Assembly (NCBI RefSeq): GCF_900091705.1
Contig: NZ_LT594785.1
Span: 187,640 to 251,639 of the forward strand
DNA length: 64,000 nucleotides
Source of the DNA: Clostridium mediterraneense
Lineage (GTDB): Bacteria > Bacillota > Clostridia > Clostridiales > Clostridiaceae
Direction of reading: 5' to 3'
Under the pieces are notes generated by a model. That model had not been told where the DNA came from and searched no databases. It was given only the letters and a program-made list of their open reading frames with translations. Both the position numbers and the translations under genes were made by a program. The number at the start of each line of letters is the position of its first letter. Positions within the stretch are counted from its first letter, which is position 1. Of this stretch, positions 7,985-16,255 are shown one piece after another.

Positions 7985-8217
7985 AGTTTATAACGATTGT
8001 ACTGAATCTAATTTAATTAGAAATCAGGATATATAGTGCTGAAAATTAGTAGTTTTAAAATAGATAGTATTTGGAATGAAGACAGTTAAGAGGGGGAAGT
8101 AAGATATAAATACCTATTAGAGTTAATATGTAATTATTAATCAAAGATAACTTTTTTATATCAGTTATTTAGAGTTATGCTTTTAGAATGAGTAATAATA
8201 AACTGTATTATAAGTAA
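7985..8217 (+). pseudogene. Collapsed duplicate of orf235 - merR - rlmH block
   Basis: Three fragments are fused in the order seen intact at 1.8-4.5 kb. Bases 7985-8060 match 1812-1888 inside the 235-residue gene, 8061-8143 match the last codons and trailer of the MerR gene (4116-4199), and 8141-8217 read SKITF..QLFRVMLLE, then a shift, MSNNKLYYK-stop, the RlmH C-terminus. The rlmH piece carries the same internal gap as the pseudogene at 4246-4492. All frames are broken. About 2.2 kb and 0.2 kb have been lost at the two internal joints. The remaining bases 7894-7984 and 8218-8242 hold nothing recognisable. Confidence 0.75.
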
Positions 8218-8242
8218 GGGAGTACAGTTTATCAAACATTAA

Positions 8243-8280
8243 AAAGGTATAGAATTAGATTTAATTCTATACCTTTAATA
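8243..8280. terminator. Terminator of the HAD phosphatase gene
   Basis: A perfect 14-bp stem (AAAGGTATAGAATT / AATTCTATACCTTT) with a 6-nt loop immediately beyond the minus-strand HAD gene. Confidence 0.75.
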
Positions 8281-8295
8281 TTATTTATAAATGTT

Positions 8296-8988
8296 TTATG
8301 ATTTAAGTAGCAAAGCTTTAAGTTCATCAAAACTAGAAATCTCATAAGTAGGTTTTATTGAAGTTTTATTTATAATCTTATTAGGGTTATACCAACAAGT
8401 ATCTATACCAAAGTTTATGCCACCTTGTATATCAGAGCTTAAACTATCTCCTACTATTAAAACCTTGCTTTTATCAAAGAAATTTATAGTTTTTAAAGTA
8501 TGTTCAAAAATATCAGGATTTGGTTTTGACATTAATATTTCTTCAGATATTACTATAGTCTCAAAAAATTTTGCTATAGTAGATTTTCTGATCCTCTTAT
8601 CTTGAACTAAGGTAAGTCCATTAGTTACTATAGCAAGTCTGTAAGACTTACTTAAAATTTCTATAAGCTCAATACTATTATCATATAAAAATGATGCATC
8701 AGCTAAATGCTCCATATATGATTTTGCAAAGTCAGTTTCATCAAAACTTACTCCTAATCTATCTGATAATCTTTTAAATCTTTCTATTTTTAAATTTTCT
8801 TGTGTAATAAGTCCTTGTTCAAACTCTTTCCATATAGCTGTATTTATTTCTTGATAAATTTTTAAATGATAATTTTCATCATAGTTTATATTAAATTTAA
8901 GCATTGTGTTTTTAAATGCTTCTCTTTCAGATTTTTTGAAATCATATAATGTTTCATCTGCATCAAATAATATAAGCTCATATTTCAT
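8296..8988 (-). CDS. HAD-family phosphatase, YjjG-like nucleotidase
   Basis: This 230-residue haloacid-dehalogenase-type phosphatase has motif I FDADET (Asp9 nucleophile, Asp11), motif II VTNG, motif III with Lys in SKPNPDIF, and motif IV VGDSLSSDIQGG. A helical cap between motifs I and II fits the YjjG group, which removes phosphate from non-canonical pyrimidine nucleotides; the substrate here is inferred. GGAGGA precedes the ATG by seven bases. It stands alone on the minus strand. Confidence 0.85.
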   Translation of the reverse strand: MKYELILFDADETLYDFKKSEREAFKNTMLKFNINYDENYHLKIYQEINTAIWKEFEQGLITQENLKIERFKRLSDRLGVSFDETDFAKSYMEHLADASFLYDNSIELIEILSKSYRLAIVTNGLTLVQDKRIRKSTIAKFFETIVISEEILMSKPNPDIFEHTLKTINFFDKSKVLIVGDSLSSDIQGGINFGIDTCWYNPNKIINKTSIKPTYEISSFDELKALLLKS

Positions 8989-9327
8989 AATATATCCTCC
9001 AAGTTTTATATAGATAATTTAATTCTTTCTTGATCTTTTTTATATAACATTTCTGCTCTATAGAAAGTTATTTAGTAAAGTTTACCATAATAAGCTTAAA
9101 TATTTAAGTGTATTTCTATTTATTATGTATAATCTGGATGACTAAATGATTATGAGTAGGTACGATTTTTATTAAGTTTTAATAAAGAATTTCAAATTTA
9201 GTTATAGTAATCTGTTGAGTAATTATATATAAGTTATATTTATATTTTATATAATCCCAATTTAATCAGCTAAGAAATAATTTAAGAGATGCAGGGTTAT
9301 ACTATCAAATTATATAGAATAATAGAT

Positions 9328-9459
9328 ATGAAAAAATTTGATAGAGCAGACTATTTTAGATACTTTATGAGTGTAGGTAATACTATTGAATTTACAATAA
9401 AAATAGATGTAACAACTGATATACAAAAGTGTAATTTAAAATTGAGTGATCTGAGATAG
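9328..9459 (+). pseudogene. Chloramphenicol-acetyltransferase-like N-terminal scrap
   Basis: A 43-codon ORF with FDRADYFRYF and EFTIKIDVT resembles the start of type A chloramphenicol acetyltransferases (R-x2-Y/H-F-x2-F, then a TxxIDVT strand). The remaining ~170 residues and the HHxxxDG active site are absent. It ends 21 bp before the esterase gene. The rest of the gap 8989-9480 shows no gene. Identification rests on a short motif and is tentative. Confidence 0.4.
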
Positions 9460-9480
9460 TTCTAAGAAGGAGAAGATATA

Positions 9481-10482
9481 ATGAAAAAAATAGTTGCTAC
9501 ATCAGCAGGTATTGCTGGGCTAATAGGAATATGGTGTTATTATCGTGATAGGAAATATCCTTTGGCAAAAGGTTATTATCTAATGAATAAATTCAGTATA
9601 CCAGATAAAGTATTAACATTATCGAATGTTAGGCTAGCTAATAGATTATTATCTAAAGAGAGATTGCCAGAAACATCTGATGATATTATTAGAGAAATAC
9701 GATATATTAAGGCTGAAGATGAAGAAAATATACCTTTAAGTATTTATAAGCCAAAAGATATGAATGAGAATATTCCTTGTATTATTTATTTTCATGGTGG
9801 TGGCTTTTTCCTTAAAGATGAGCGATATATGCATAAGTTGGTTTGTGAATATGTTAAGAGAGCAAAATGTATGGCTATATTTGTTCATTATAGAACAGCT
9901 GATAAATATCCATTTCCAATACCTTTTAAAGACTGTTGTAATGTAATTCAATATGTATGGAAAAATACTAAGCAACTTAATGTAAATAAAAAGAAAATTG
10001 CACTAGGTGGTGATAGTGCTGGTGGAGCATTAGCAGGTGCATGTACATTATGGTGTAGAGATGAAACTGATATAAAATTGTGTTTTCAAATGTTGATTTA
10101 TCCAGTAATTGATTCACGTATGGAAACTGAAACTATGAAAAAATATGTAGATAGTCCATTATGGAATTCTACTTTAATAAAAAAGATGTGGAAAGTCTAT
10201 TTAAGAAATGGTATTAAAGAAAAGAAAGAGTATGCAAGTCCAATTTTAGCAGAGGATTTTTCAAAGTTGCCACCTGCATATATAGAGACAGCACAATATG
10301 ATTGTCTTTATGATGAAGGTATAGATTATGCTAAGTCACTGATATCAGCAGGTGTAAAAGTTCAGCTAGAAGATATAAAAAATGTTTTCCATGGTTATGA
10401 TATGTTTTTAAATACTGAAATAACAAAGATAATGATTGAAAAACGTGCTAAAGCTCTTTACTCTGCATTTTATGATAAATAG
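9481..10482 (+). CDS. HSL-type alpha/beta hydrolase (esterase/lipase)
   Basis: This 333-residue protein of the hormone-sensitive-lipase family has an uncleaved N-terminal hydrophobic segment (about 3-22), oxyanion motif HGGG (105-108), nucleophile GDSAG (Ser179), and C-terminal Asp (YDCLYDEG) and His (VFHGYDMF) of the triad. It is probably membrane-anchored and hydrolyses short acyl esters. An AAGGAGAAG ribosome binding site is present. The stop is followed within three bases by an rlmH-tail repeat, as for the HEPN gene, suggesting that it too is a module's terminal cargo gene. Confidence 0.88.
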   Translation: MKKIVATSAGIAGLIGIWCYYRDRKYPLAKGYYLMNKFSIPDKVLTLSNVRLANRLLSKERLPETSDDIIREIRYIKAEDEENIPLSIYKPKDMNENIPCIIYFHGGGFFLKDERYMHKLVCEYVKRAKCMAIFVHYRTADKYPFPIPFKDCCNVIQYVWKNTKQLNVNKKKIALGGDSAGGALAGACTLWCRDETDIKLCFQMLIYPVIDSRMETETMKKYVDSPLWNSTLIKKMWKVYLRNGIKEKKEYASPILAEDFSKLPPAYIETAQYDCLYDEGIDYAKSLISAGVKVQLEDIKNVFHGYDMFLNTEITKIMIEKRAKALYSAFYDK

Positions 10483-10484
10483 AG

Positions 10485-10519
10485 TTAGAATAAGTAATAA
10501 TGAATAGTATCATAAATAA
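10485..10519 (+). repeat. rlmH 3'-end remnant, copy 3
   Basis: It reads R-I-S-N-N-E-stop-Y-H-K-stop and differs from 4458-4492 at about one base in 35, including the shared premature TAG. It lies directly behind the esterase stop codon. Confidence 0.7.
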
Positions 10520-10648
10520 ACGAGGATTTTACTAAAGTTAGATATTGATTAGAGATAAATTGTAGATTATTAAGCTATTATCAAAATAATAATACAAGTT
10601 ATAATATTATTAAATAAATAGAATATACATAGAAAGGCTGGAATAAAG

Positions 10649-11059
10649 ATGATAAGACCAATTGTAAAAGATGTAGTATTCCTAGGACAAAAATCAGAAA
10701 TTGCAACTAAAGATGATATAGCAGTTGTTGATGACCTAGTAGATACATTAAGAGCAAATTTAGATGAATGTGTTGGTATGGCTGCTAATATGATAGGAGT
10801 TAAAAAGCGCATACTAGTATTTTGTATGGGTGATATGATAGTTCCTATGGTGAATCCAGTTATATTAAAGAAGGAAAAAGCTTATGAGACAGAAGAAAGT
10901 TGTTTATCTTTAACTGGCTTTAGGAAAACAATGAGATATGAAACAATAGAGGTAGAATATCTTGATAGAAACTTTAAAAAACATAAGCAAGTATTTAGTG
11001 GATTTACAGCACAGATTATCCAACATGAAATGGATCATTTCGAAGGTATAATAATCTAA
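10649..11059 (+). CDS. Peptide deformylase-like metalloprotein
   Basis: This 136-residue protein is slightly shorter than typical deformylases (~150-170). Motif III is intact (HEMDHFEG) and the metal Cys is present in ESCLS (usual EGCLS). Motif I, normally GxGxAAxQ, reads VGMAANMIG, so the catalytic Gln is replaced by Met. Deformylases remove the formyl group from nascent proteins on the ribosome; this looks like a clostridial def paralogue of uncertain activity. GGCTGGAA lies before the ATG. It is single, with AT-rich flanks. Confidence 0.8.
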   Translation: MIRPIVKDVVFLGQKSEIATKDDIAVVDDLVDTLRANLDECVGMAANMIGVKKRILVFCMGDMIVPMVNPVILKKEKAYETEESCLSLTGFRKTMRYETIEVEYLDRNFKKHKQVFSGFTAQIIQHEMDHFEGIII

Positions 11060-11106
11060 GAGATAAAATTGTTTATAACAAGATTAATTAATAAGCTTTA
11101 AGATAT

Positions 11107-11155
11107 AAATAGCTTTCTATGATAATATTTAATTTTCATAGAAAGCTATTTTTTT
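11107..11155. terminator. Bidirectional terminator between def-like and tetR genes
   Basis: A 16-bp stem (AAATAGCTTTCTATGA / TCATAGAAAGCTATTT) and T run. Confidence 0.85.
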
Positions 11156-11157
11156 AC

Positions 11158-11721
11158 TTAAGAATTAGATTCTTCACTATATGCTGAAAGATATTTACCT
11201 TCAAATAACTCAACTAATAGTTCTTCAATCATATTCAAATCATCAACTTTTCCATTTTTAATATATTTATTTGTCATTTCAACTAAAGCACCAGAGATAA
11301 ATGAAATAGCATAATCATTTTTTAAATCTTCAGTAGAAAAAGATAATTTTTCACAGCTCAAAAGAGAGTTTCTTATGCCATTCCCTAAGATTTCAGTTAA
11401 ATTATTATTCACTAGTATTGTAAAAAGCTCATCATATTGAGCTATGTATTCAATAAATACATGTACTAATTTACGAATTGTAATTATATCTTCATTAATA
11501 AAATGATCTGAAAAATCTAGAGCGTATTTTTCATATTCATAATATAGAATATTTTCTTTAGAATCAAACAAGCTATAAAATGTTTGTCTTGATACCATTG
11601 CCTCATTACAAAGTTCACTAATACTTATTTTATGAAATGGTTTATCTTTTAATTGTTTCATAAATGCATCAACAATCATTTGCTGTGATTGTAATGCAAT
11701 TTTATTATTTCCTTTATACAT
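11158..11721 (-). CDS. TetR/AcrR-family repressor
   Basis: About 187 residues from ATG 11721, chosen because AAGGAG lies nine bases upstream; an in-frame TTG at 11727 is too close to it. The N-terminal HTH (ISISELCNEAMVSRQTFYSLF) matches the TetR subgroup with a TetR_C_7/8-like ligand domain. It is transcribed divergently from the flavin oxidoreductase across a region holding a TTGACA/TGTCAA palindrome, so it probably represses both. Confidence 0.88.
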   Translation of the reverse strand: MYKGNNKIALQSQQMIVDAFMKQLKDKPFHKISISELCNEAMVSRQTFYSLFDSKENILYYEYEKYALDFSDHFINEDIITIRKLVHVFIEYIAQYDELFTILVNNNLTEILGNGIRNSLLSCEKLSFSTEDLKNDYAISFISGALVEMTNKYIKNGKVDDLNMIEELLVELFEGKYLSAYSEESNS

Positions 11722-11760
11722 TGACAAAATCTCCTTTTTGTATAAGTTGTTGTTATAACA

Positions 11761-11774
11761 TTGACACTTGTCAA
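11761..11774. promoter_or_regulatory. Divergent TetR operator candidate
   Basis: TTGACA-CT-TGTCAA is an inverted repeat midway between the tetR start and the oxidoreductase gene. Additional half-sites (TTGACAA at 11721, TTGTCAA at 11809) flank it. Confidence 0.6.
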
Positions 11775-11878
11775 ACTTGATGATATTATCATATCAAAAT
11801 CTGGATGATTGTCAATTAGTGCTAGTTGTAAGTAAATAATAATCTAAAGTTAAAATAGAGTATGGAAGGTATAGTTTT

Positions 11879-13075
11879 ATGAATCAAGTATTTGAAAAGG
11901 TTAAAATAGGTAAGATTGTTTTAAATAATAGAATTATTAGATCAGCAGCTCATGAAAGTATGGCTAACGAAAATGGAGAACCAACTGAAGAGTTAATCAA
12001 AAAATATGAGCAACTTGCAAAAGGTGAAGTTGGAGCAATAGTTACAGGATTTGTTGGAATTATGCAAAATGGTAAAGTTCCATTTATGAATATGATAGAT
12101 AGTGATGAAAAGATTGATTCTTTTAAAAAAGTAGCTGATAGAGTTCATAAGTATGATACGCCTATAATATTACAACTTGCACATTGTGGAAGACAGACAA
12201 GATCAAAGATGACAGGATATCCAACAGTTGCACCATCTCCAATCAAGGATAAGTTATATAATGAGGATAAGCCTCATGAATTAACGGAAAGTGAGATTGT
12301 AGAAATAATAGATAATTTCGTGAAAGGTATAGAAAGAGCTAAAAAAGCAGGATTTGATGGTGTAGAATTACATTTAGCTCATGGATATTTATTATCCTCA
12401 TTTTTATCACCACATATGAATAAACGTAAGGATAGATGGGGTGGAAATACAGAAAATAGATTTAGAATTGTAAAAGAAATTTTATCTAAAGCAAAAGAAG
12501 TAGTGGGAAACTATACAATAATAGCTAAGATAAATGCTTATGAAAAATCAAATGATGGTATGAATATAGATGAAGCTATTAAGATTTCAAAATATCTTGA
12601 GGAGACTGGATGTGATGCTATTACTGTATCTTGTGGAATAGCAGAGGATGGCTTCTTTACTCTTAGAGGAGATTTCCCATTTGAAATTATGGAACATGAT
12701 AATTTTAGAATTAAAAAGATACCAAAGCCTATTAGAAATCTTGCTAAGCCAGTACTTGAAAGAAAATTCAAAAGTCCCACACCTCATAGATTATATAATT
12801 TAGATAGTGCAGAAAAAATTAAAAAGCAAGTAAGTATTCCAGTGATTACAGTCGGAGGAATAAGAAAGCTAAGTGAAATAGAAGAAATTATAAAAGGTAA
12901 TAAGAGTGATCTTGTTGCGATGGCTAAACCCTTTATAATAGAGCCTAATATAGTTAAAAAGTTTAAAGAGGGTAAGCAAACAGAATCTAGATGTATAAAC
13001 TGTAATTATTGTATTATTGGTATTGAAGAGCGTCCACTTAGATGTTATTATGGAAAATTACCAAAGAATTTATAA
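11879..13075 (+). CDS. NADH:flavin oxidoreductase, old yellow enzyme family
   Basis: This 398-residue FMN-binding TIM barrel has the HCGRQ motif, the active-site block GFDGVELHLAHGYLLSSFLSP, WGG near 187, and a C-terminal C-x2-C-x2-C (CINCNYC). The latter resembles the start of the Fe-S cluster motif of 2-enoate-reductase-type enzymes, but the protein stops soon after and lacks their FAD/NAD half. It probably reduces activated C=C bonds or nitro compounds. It is divergent from tetR with a shared operator; ligand-induced expression is likely. Confidence 0.88.
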   Translation: MNQVFEKVKIGKIVLNNRIIRSAAHESMANENGEPTEELIKKYEQLAKGEVGAIVTGFVGIMQNGKVPFMNMIDSDEKIDSFKKVADRVHKYDTPIILQLAHCGRQTRSKMTGYPTVAPSPIKDKLYNEDKPHELTESEIVEIIDNFVKGIERAKKAGFDGVELHLAHGYLLSSFLSPHMNKRKDRWGGNTENRFRIVKEILSKAKEVVGNYTIIAKINAYEKSNDGMNIDEAIKISKYLEETGCDAITVSCGIAEDGFFTLRGDFPFEIMEHDNFRIKKIPKPIRNLAKPVLERKFKSPTPHRLYNLDSAEKIKKQVSIPVITVGGIRKLSEIEEIIKGNKSDLVAMAKPFIIEPNIVKKFKEGKQTESRCINCNYCIIGIEERPLRCYYGKLPKNL

Positions 13076-13097
13076 TTTATATAATAAAATTTAATTT

Positions 13098-13141
13098 AAG
13101 TATTATCAAAACCTCATTTAGAAATAATGAGGTTTTTTATT
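13098..13141 (+). repeat. 44-bp direct repeat containing a terminator, left copy
   Basis: This is identical over 44 bp to 15636-15679. Inside it is a terminator hairpin (AAAACCTCATTT / AATGAGGTTTTTT). It ends the flavin oxidoreductase transcript. The remaining gap to 13491 is AT-rich with no gene, hairpin or promoter I can support. Confidence 0.9.
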
Positions 13142-13505
13142 CTATAAGTATAAAATAATTTTTTAGTAGTCGGTTATAAGCAGAAATATATTATAAATTT
13201 ATTAAAAGTATATTAAGTAATTTTAGTAATTAACAATAGTTAGTTATATAAGTAATAAAGAGAAATTAGAGAAAAAAGATACTCTTTCTGGAAATTGTAT
13301 AATAAATATATTAGACTTAAATATAGTTATATTCATTACTAGTCATTTATAAAGATATCTATATTTATAGATTAAATTAGTGAAAAAAATTTAGTACTTT
13401 AAATTTAATTTCTTTATAGGGCACTAATTTAATGATAGAAGAGAATAGTTATATATAAATTAGAAAGATATATAGTTTTAAATACAAAAAAAGGAGCATG
13501 AAGTT

Positions 13506-15542
13506 ATGAAAGTAGTTAAAAAAGAAGAATATCCAGAAAATAGAGAGTGGAATGTGAAGGTATTTTCTATACCGAAGATACCAAGGGGGGAAGAGGGACA
13601 AGCAGTGGTTTTAAAATCTATCTTAGAAGCTATTAAAGAAGGAAAACCTAATCAAACAGTTTTAAAGTTTAAAGGAAGTGATAGTAAAGCTACATTAGAA
13701 CGTTTATGTATATGGTTAAGGCCTATAGGATTAGTATATAAAAAAGATGGAATTTGGAAGATTTCAGATGAAAGTAAACGTTGGCTAGAGACAGGGGATG
13801 ATTTATATTTAACAGCTATTTTATGCGCGAATATAAGATTTGTTGGAGAAATTTTATATTTTTTAGAAAAACCTAAAAAAATGCAAGATTTGTATGAAAT
13901 AGCTATTAATGAATATCATTTAAATTGGAAAACAACATCTGAGATAAATAATAGATTAACTTGGCTTAGACAACTTGGATTAGTAGATTTTCAAGATTAT
14001 TTATTACAATATTCACTTACAAATAAGGGAAAAGAATTTGTACAAAATATAGATATTATAAGACCAGAGGAGATTACTATTGAAATAGATAGTACAATAA
14101 ATGAAGAGAATATACCAATATCAGATTGGGCAATAGAAAAGTGTAAAATAGACCAAGAAAATTTAAAATTAAGGAAATCATCTATTGGATATATACCTGG
14201 TAATGTATCTAATGCAGTAGAAACTTTTATAGGATATTTACAGCTGATGAGTGAAGAAGTAACACAAGATATAATTCGTGAGTATTCAAAAAATTTATAT
14301 GGTATATCAGTTTCATCATCAAATATGTTTATTACACTATTAAATAGTATAGAATTTATTGATAGAAAAAGTAGGAGTACTTATAAAATAACTGATTTAG
14401 GAGATTTATGGCTAAAGAAAAATAATTTAATTGATTTACTTTGTTGTTTACATATAAAGTTTTTATTTATATTTGAATTACTTAAAGAATTAGAAGAGAA
14501 AAGGCTAAGTGCAAAGGAGTTAGCTGTTATAGCAAAAGTATCTTATGGGTTTAATCGTGAAAATATAGATGAAATAAGAAAAAGGATTATCTTATTTAAA
14601 GAAGCTCATCTTATAAGAGAAGATGGAGCTGAAAGCTATTCTTTAACAGAACGAGGAAAGAGATTATTAAAATTTATACATCTTCAGGAAAAGGAAGTTA
14701 ATATATCTAATGAAGATGAAACAAATAAATTAGACTTAACAGAAAAGATTATTAATGAGAAAGTAGATAGTATATTAACGGAAGCTAGATTAGCTTCTAA
14801 GGATTCATCAAATCCAAGTAGGTTTGAAAAAGCAATAAGAGAAACATTTGAATTATTAGGATTTAAAGCTGAATGGCTTGGAGGGCCTGGAAAAACAGAT
14901 ATATTATTAGAAACTAAAAATGCAGCTAAATTATCTTATAAAGTTACTGTAGATACTAAATCAACTGCATCTGGAAATGTTACTGAAGGCTTAATTAATT
15001 TTGATACATTAATGGAACATAAAAAGTTACATAATGCTGATTATACTGTAGTAGTTGGATATTCATTTCAAGGTGACCGTTTAGTTAAGCGAGCTTTAGA
15101 GCATAATGTAGTTCTTATTGATATAAATAATTTAGAAGAGATAATAAGAAATCATATGGAGATTCCTGTTCAAATAAGTATCTATAGAAAAATATTTAGT
15201 AAAGCAGGGTTAGTTAATTTAAGTGTTTTAAATGATGAACGTAATAAAATTCAAAGATATGGGTATTTAGTAGAAGCAATAATGAATTGTTTAGCAGAAG
15301 AAAGTACAGATTTAGTAACAGAGGGAATATTGCTTGCTAGAGATATTTATCGTTCTATTAGAAATGATGAGAGATTTGATATTAAACCTGATTTAAAGGA
15401 AATTGAAGCTATACTTGAATTATTATCATCACCATTAATAGAATGTGTAGGAAAAACTAAGGAAGGGTATTATGCATTAGAATCTTTAAAAGAAGCAGGA
15501 CGAAAGTTTGAGTTTTATGCTAAAGCATGCTTAAATGAATAG
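13506..15542 (+). CDS. Winged-helix / PD-(D/E)xK nuclease-like protein
   Basis: This is a 678-residue protein. The first ~400 residues look like repeated winged-helix units (repeating wLRqLGLV / yslTdkG / GdlwL patterns near 60-95, 150-175, 255-300, 360-400). A restriction-endonuclease-like core follows. After helix SRFEKAIRETFELLGF come Asp465 (GKTDILLE) and Asp483-x-Lys485 (VDTK), a PD-(D/E)xK set as in Mrr-type enzymes. A C-terminal helical domain completes it. It plausibly cuts DNA, perhaps modified or foreign DNA; no methylase is adjacent. AAGGAG lies eight bases before the ATG. It is a lone gene bounded by 44-bp direct repeats, suggesting acquisition as a cassette. Confidence 0.7.
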   Translation: MKVVKKEEYPENREWNVKVFSIPKIPRGEEGQAVVLKSILEAIKEGKPNQTVLKFKGSDSKATLERLCIWLRPIGLVYKKDGIWKISDESKRWLETGDDLYLTAILCANIRFVGEILYFLEKPKKMQDLYEIAINEYHLNWKTTSEINNRLTWLRQLGLVDFQDYLLQYSLTNKGKEFVQNIDIIRPEEITIEIDSTINEENIPISDWAIEKCKIDQENLKLRKSSIGYIPGNVSNAVETFIGYLQLMSEEVTQDIIREYSKNLYGISVSSSNMFITLLNSIEFIDRKSRSTYKITDLGDLWLKKNNLIDLLCCLHIKFLFIFELLKELEEKRLSAKELAVIAKVSYGFNRENIDEIRKRIILFKEAHLIREDGAESYSLTERGKRLLKFIHLQEKEVNISNEDETNKLDLTEKIINEKVDSILTEARLASKDSSNPSRFEKAIRETFELLGFKAEWLGGPGKTDILLETKNAAKLSYKVTVDTKSTASGNVTEGLINFDTLMEHKKLHNADYTVVVGYSFQGDRLVKRALEHNVVLIDINNLEEIIRNHMEIPVQISIYRKIFSKAGLVNLSVLNDERNKIQRYGYLVEAIMNCLAEESTDLVTEGILLARDIYRSIRNDERFDIKPDLKEIEAILELLSSPLIECVGKTKEGYYALESLKEAGRKFEFYAKACLNE

Positions 15543-15635
15543 TTAAATTATAAATATTTAAATATATATTATAATATGAACATTAAGTACAGAAAAGTAT
15601 AATTTTATTATAAATAAAAGGAACTTATATTGTAA

Positions 15636-15679
15636 AAGTATTATCAAAACCTCATTTAGAAATAATGAGGTTTTTTATT
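15636..15679 (+). repeat. 44-bp direct repeat containing a terminator, right copy
   Basis: A perfect copy of 13098-13141. It serves as terminator for the nuclease-like gene. The neighbouring bases on either side are unrelated between copies. Confidence 0.9.
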
Positions 15680-15798
15680 TTGTAAATGTAATAACCTAAT
15701 AAAATATTACCTGTTAGAGCTATTAATTTACCACTTACTTTTAATCTGTTTACAAGGAAAATCAAGTGAATATAATTGATAATGTGGAGAGTGAAGAT

Positions 15799-16254
15799 AT
15801 GAAAATACGAATTGAACTTGATGAAAAAATATCAGAGGATGAAGTTATTATTAGATGTAGTGAACTAAGTGAAGAAGTTAAAAATATTCAAAGAGTACTT
15901 TCAGATATGCTGTCACAAAAGATGCAAATAACTTTTTATAAGAATAATACAGAGTATTATATTTCTCTAGATGAAATATTATTTTTTGAAACAGATGAAT
16001 CTAATATAAGTGCACATACTGTGGATAATGTGTATTTAGTAAAATATAAGCTTTATGAGTTAGAAGAAATTTTACCAAAGGATTTTGTAAGAGCTTCTAA
16101 ATCAACAATAGTAAATATAAATCATATTTATTCAATAACAAGAAATCTTACATCATCAAGTTTAGTTGAATTTCAGAATACCCATAAAAAGGTGTATGTT
16201 TCAAGACATTATTATAAGCAATTAAAACTTAAGTTATTAGAAAAGAGGAGATAG
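15799..16254 (+). CDS. LytTR-domain DNA-binding regulator
   Basis: About 151 residues from ATG 15799 (MKIRIELDE, the usual family N-terminus; GGAG nine bases upstream). A GTG at 15766 in frame would add 11 residues. The C-terminal half is a LytTR domain (YYISLDEILFFETDE...FVRASKSTIVNINHIYSI). It has no receiver domain, as in stand-alone clostridial LytTR proteins that are paired with a membrane partner. The next gene begins one base after its stop, so they form an operon. A role in envelope-stress sensing is inferred from the partner. Confidence 0.88.
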   Translation: MKIRIELDEKISEDEVIIRCSELSEEVKNIQRVLSDMLSQKMQITFYKNNTEYYISLDEILFFETDESNISAHTVDNVYLVKYKLYELEEILPKDFVRASKSTIVNINHIYSITRNLTSSSLVEFQNTHKKVYVSRHYYKQLKLKLLEKRR

Positions 16255-16255
16255 T

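Noticed and set aside
13098-15679. Insertion sequence or composite transposon
   Set aside because: The 44-bp repeats are direct, contain a terminator hairpin, and the enclosed gene has no transposase motif (DDE, HUH or serine recombinase).
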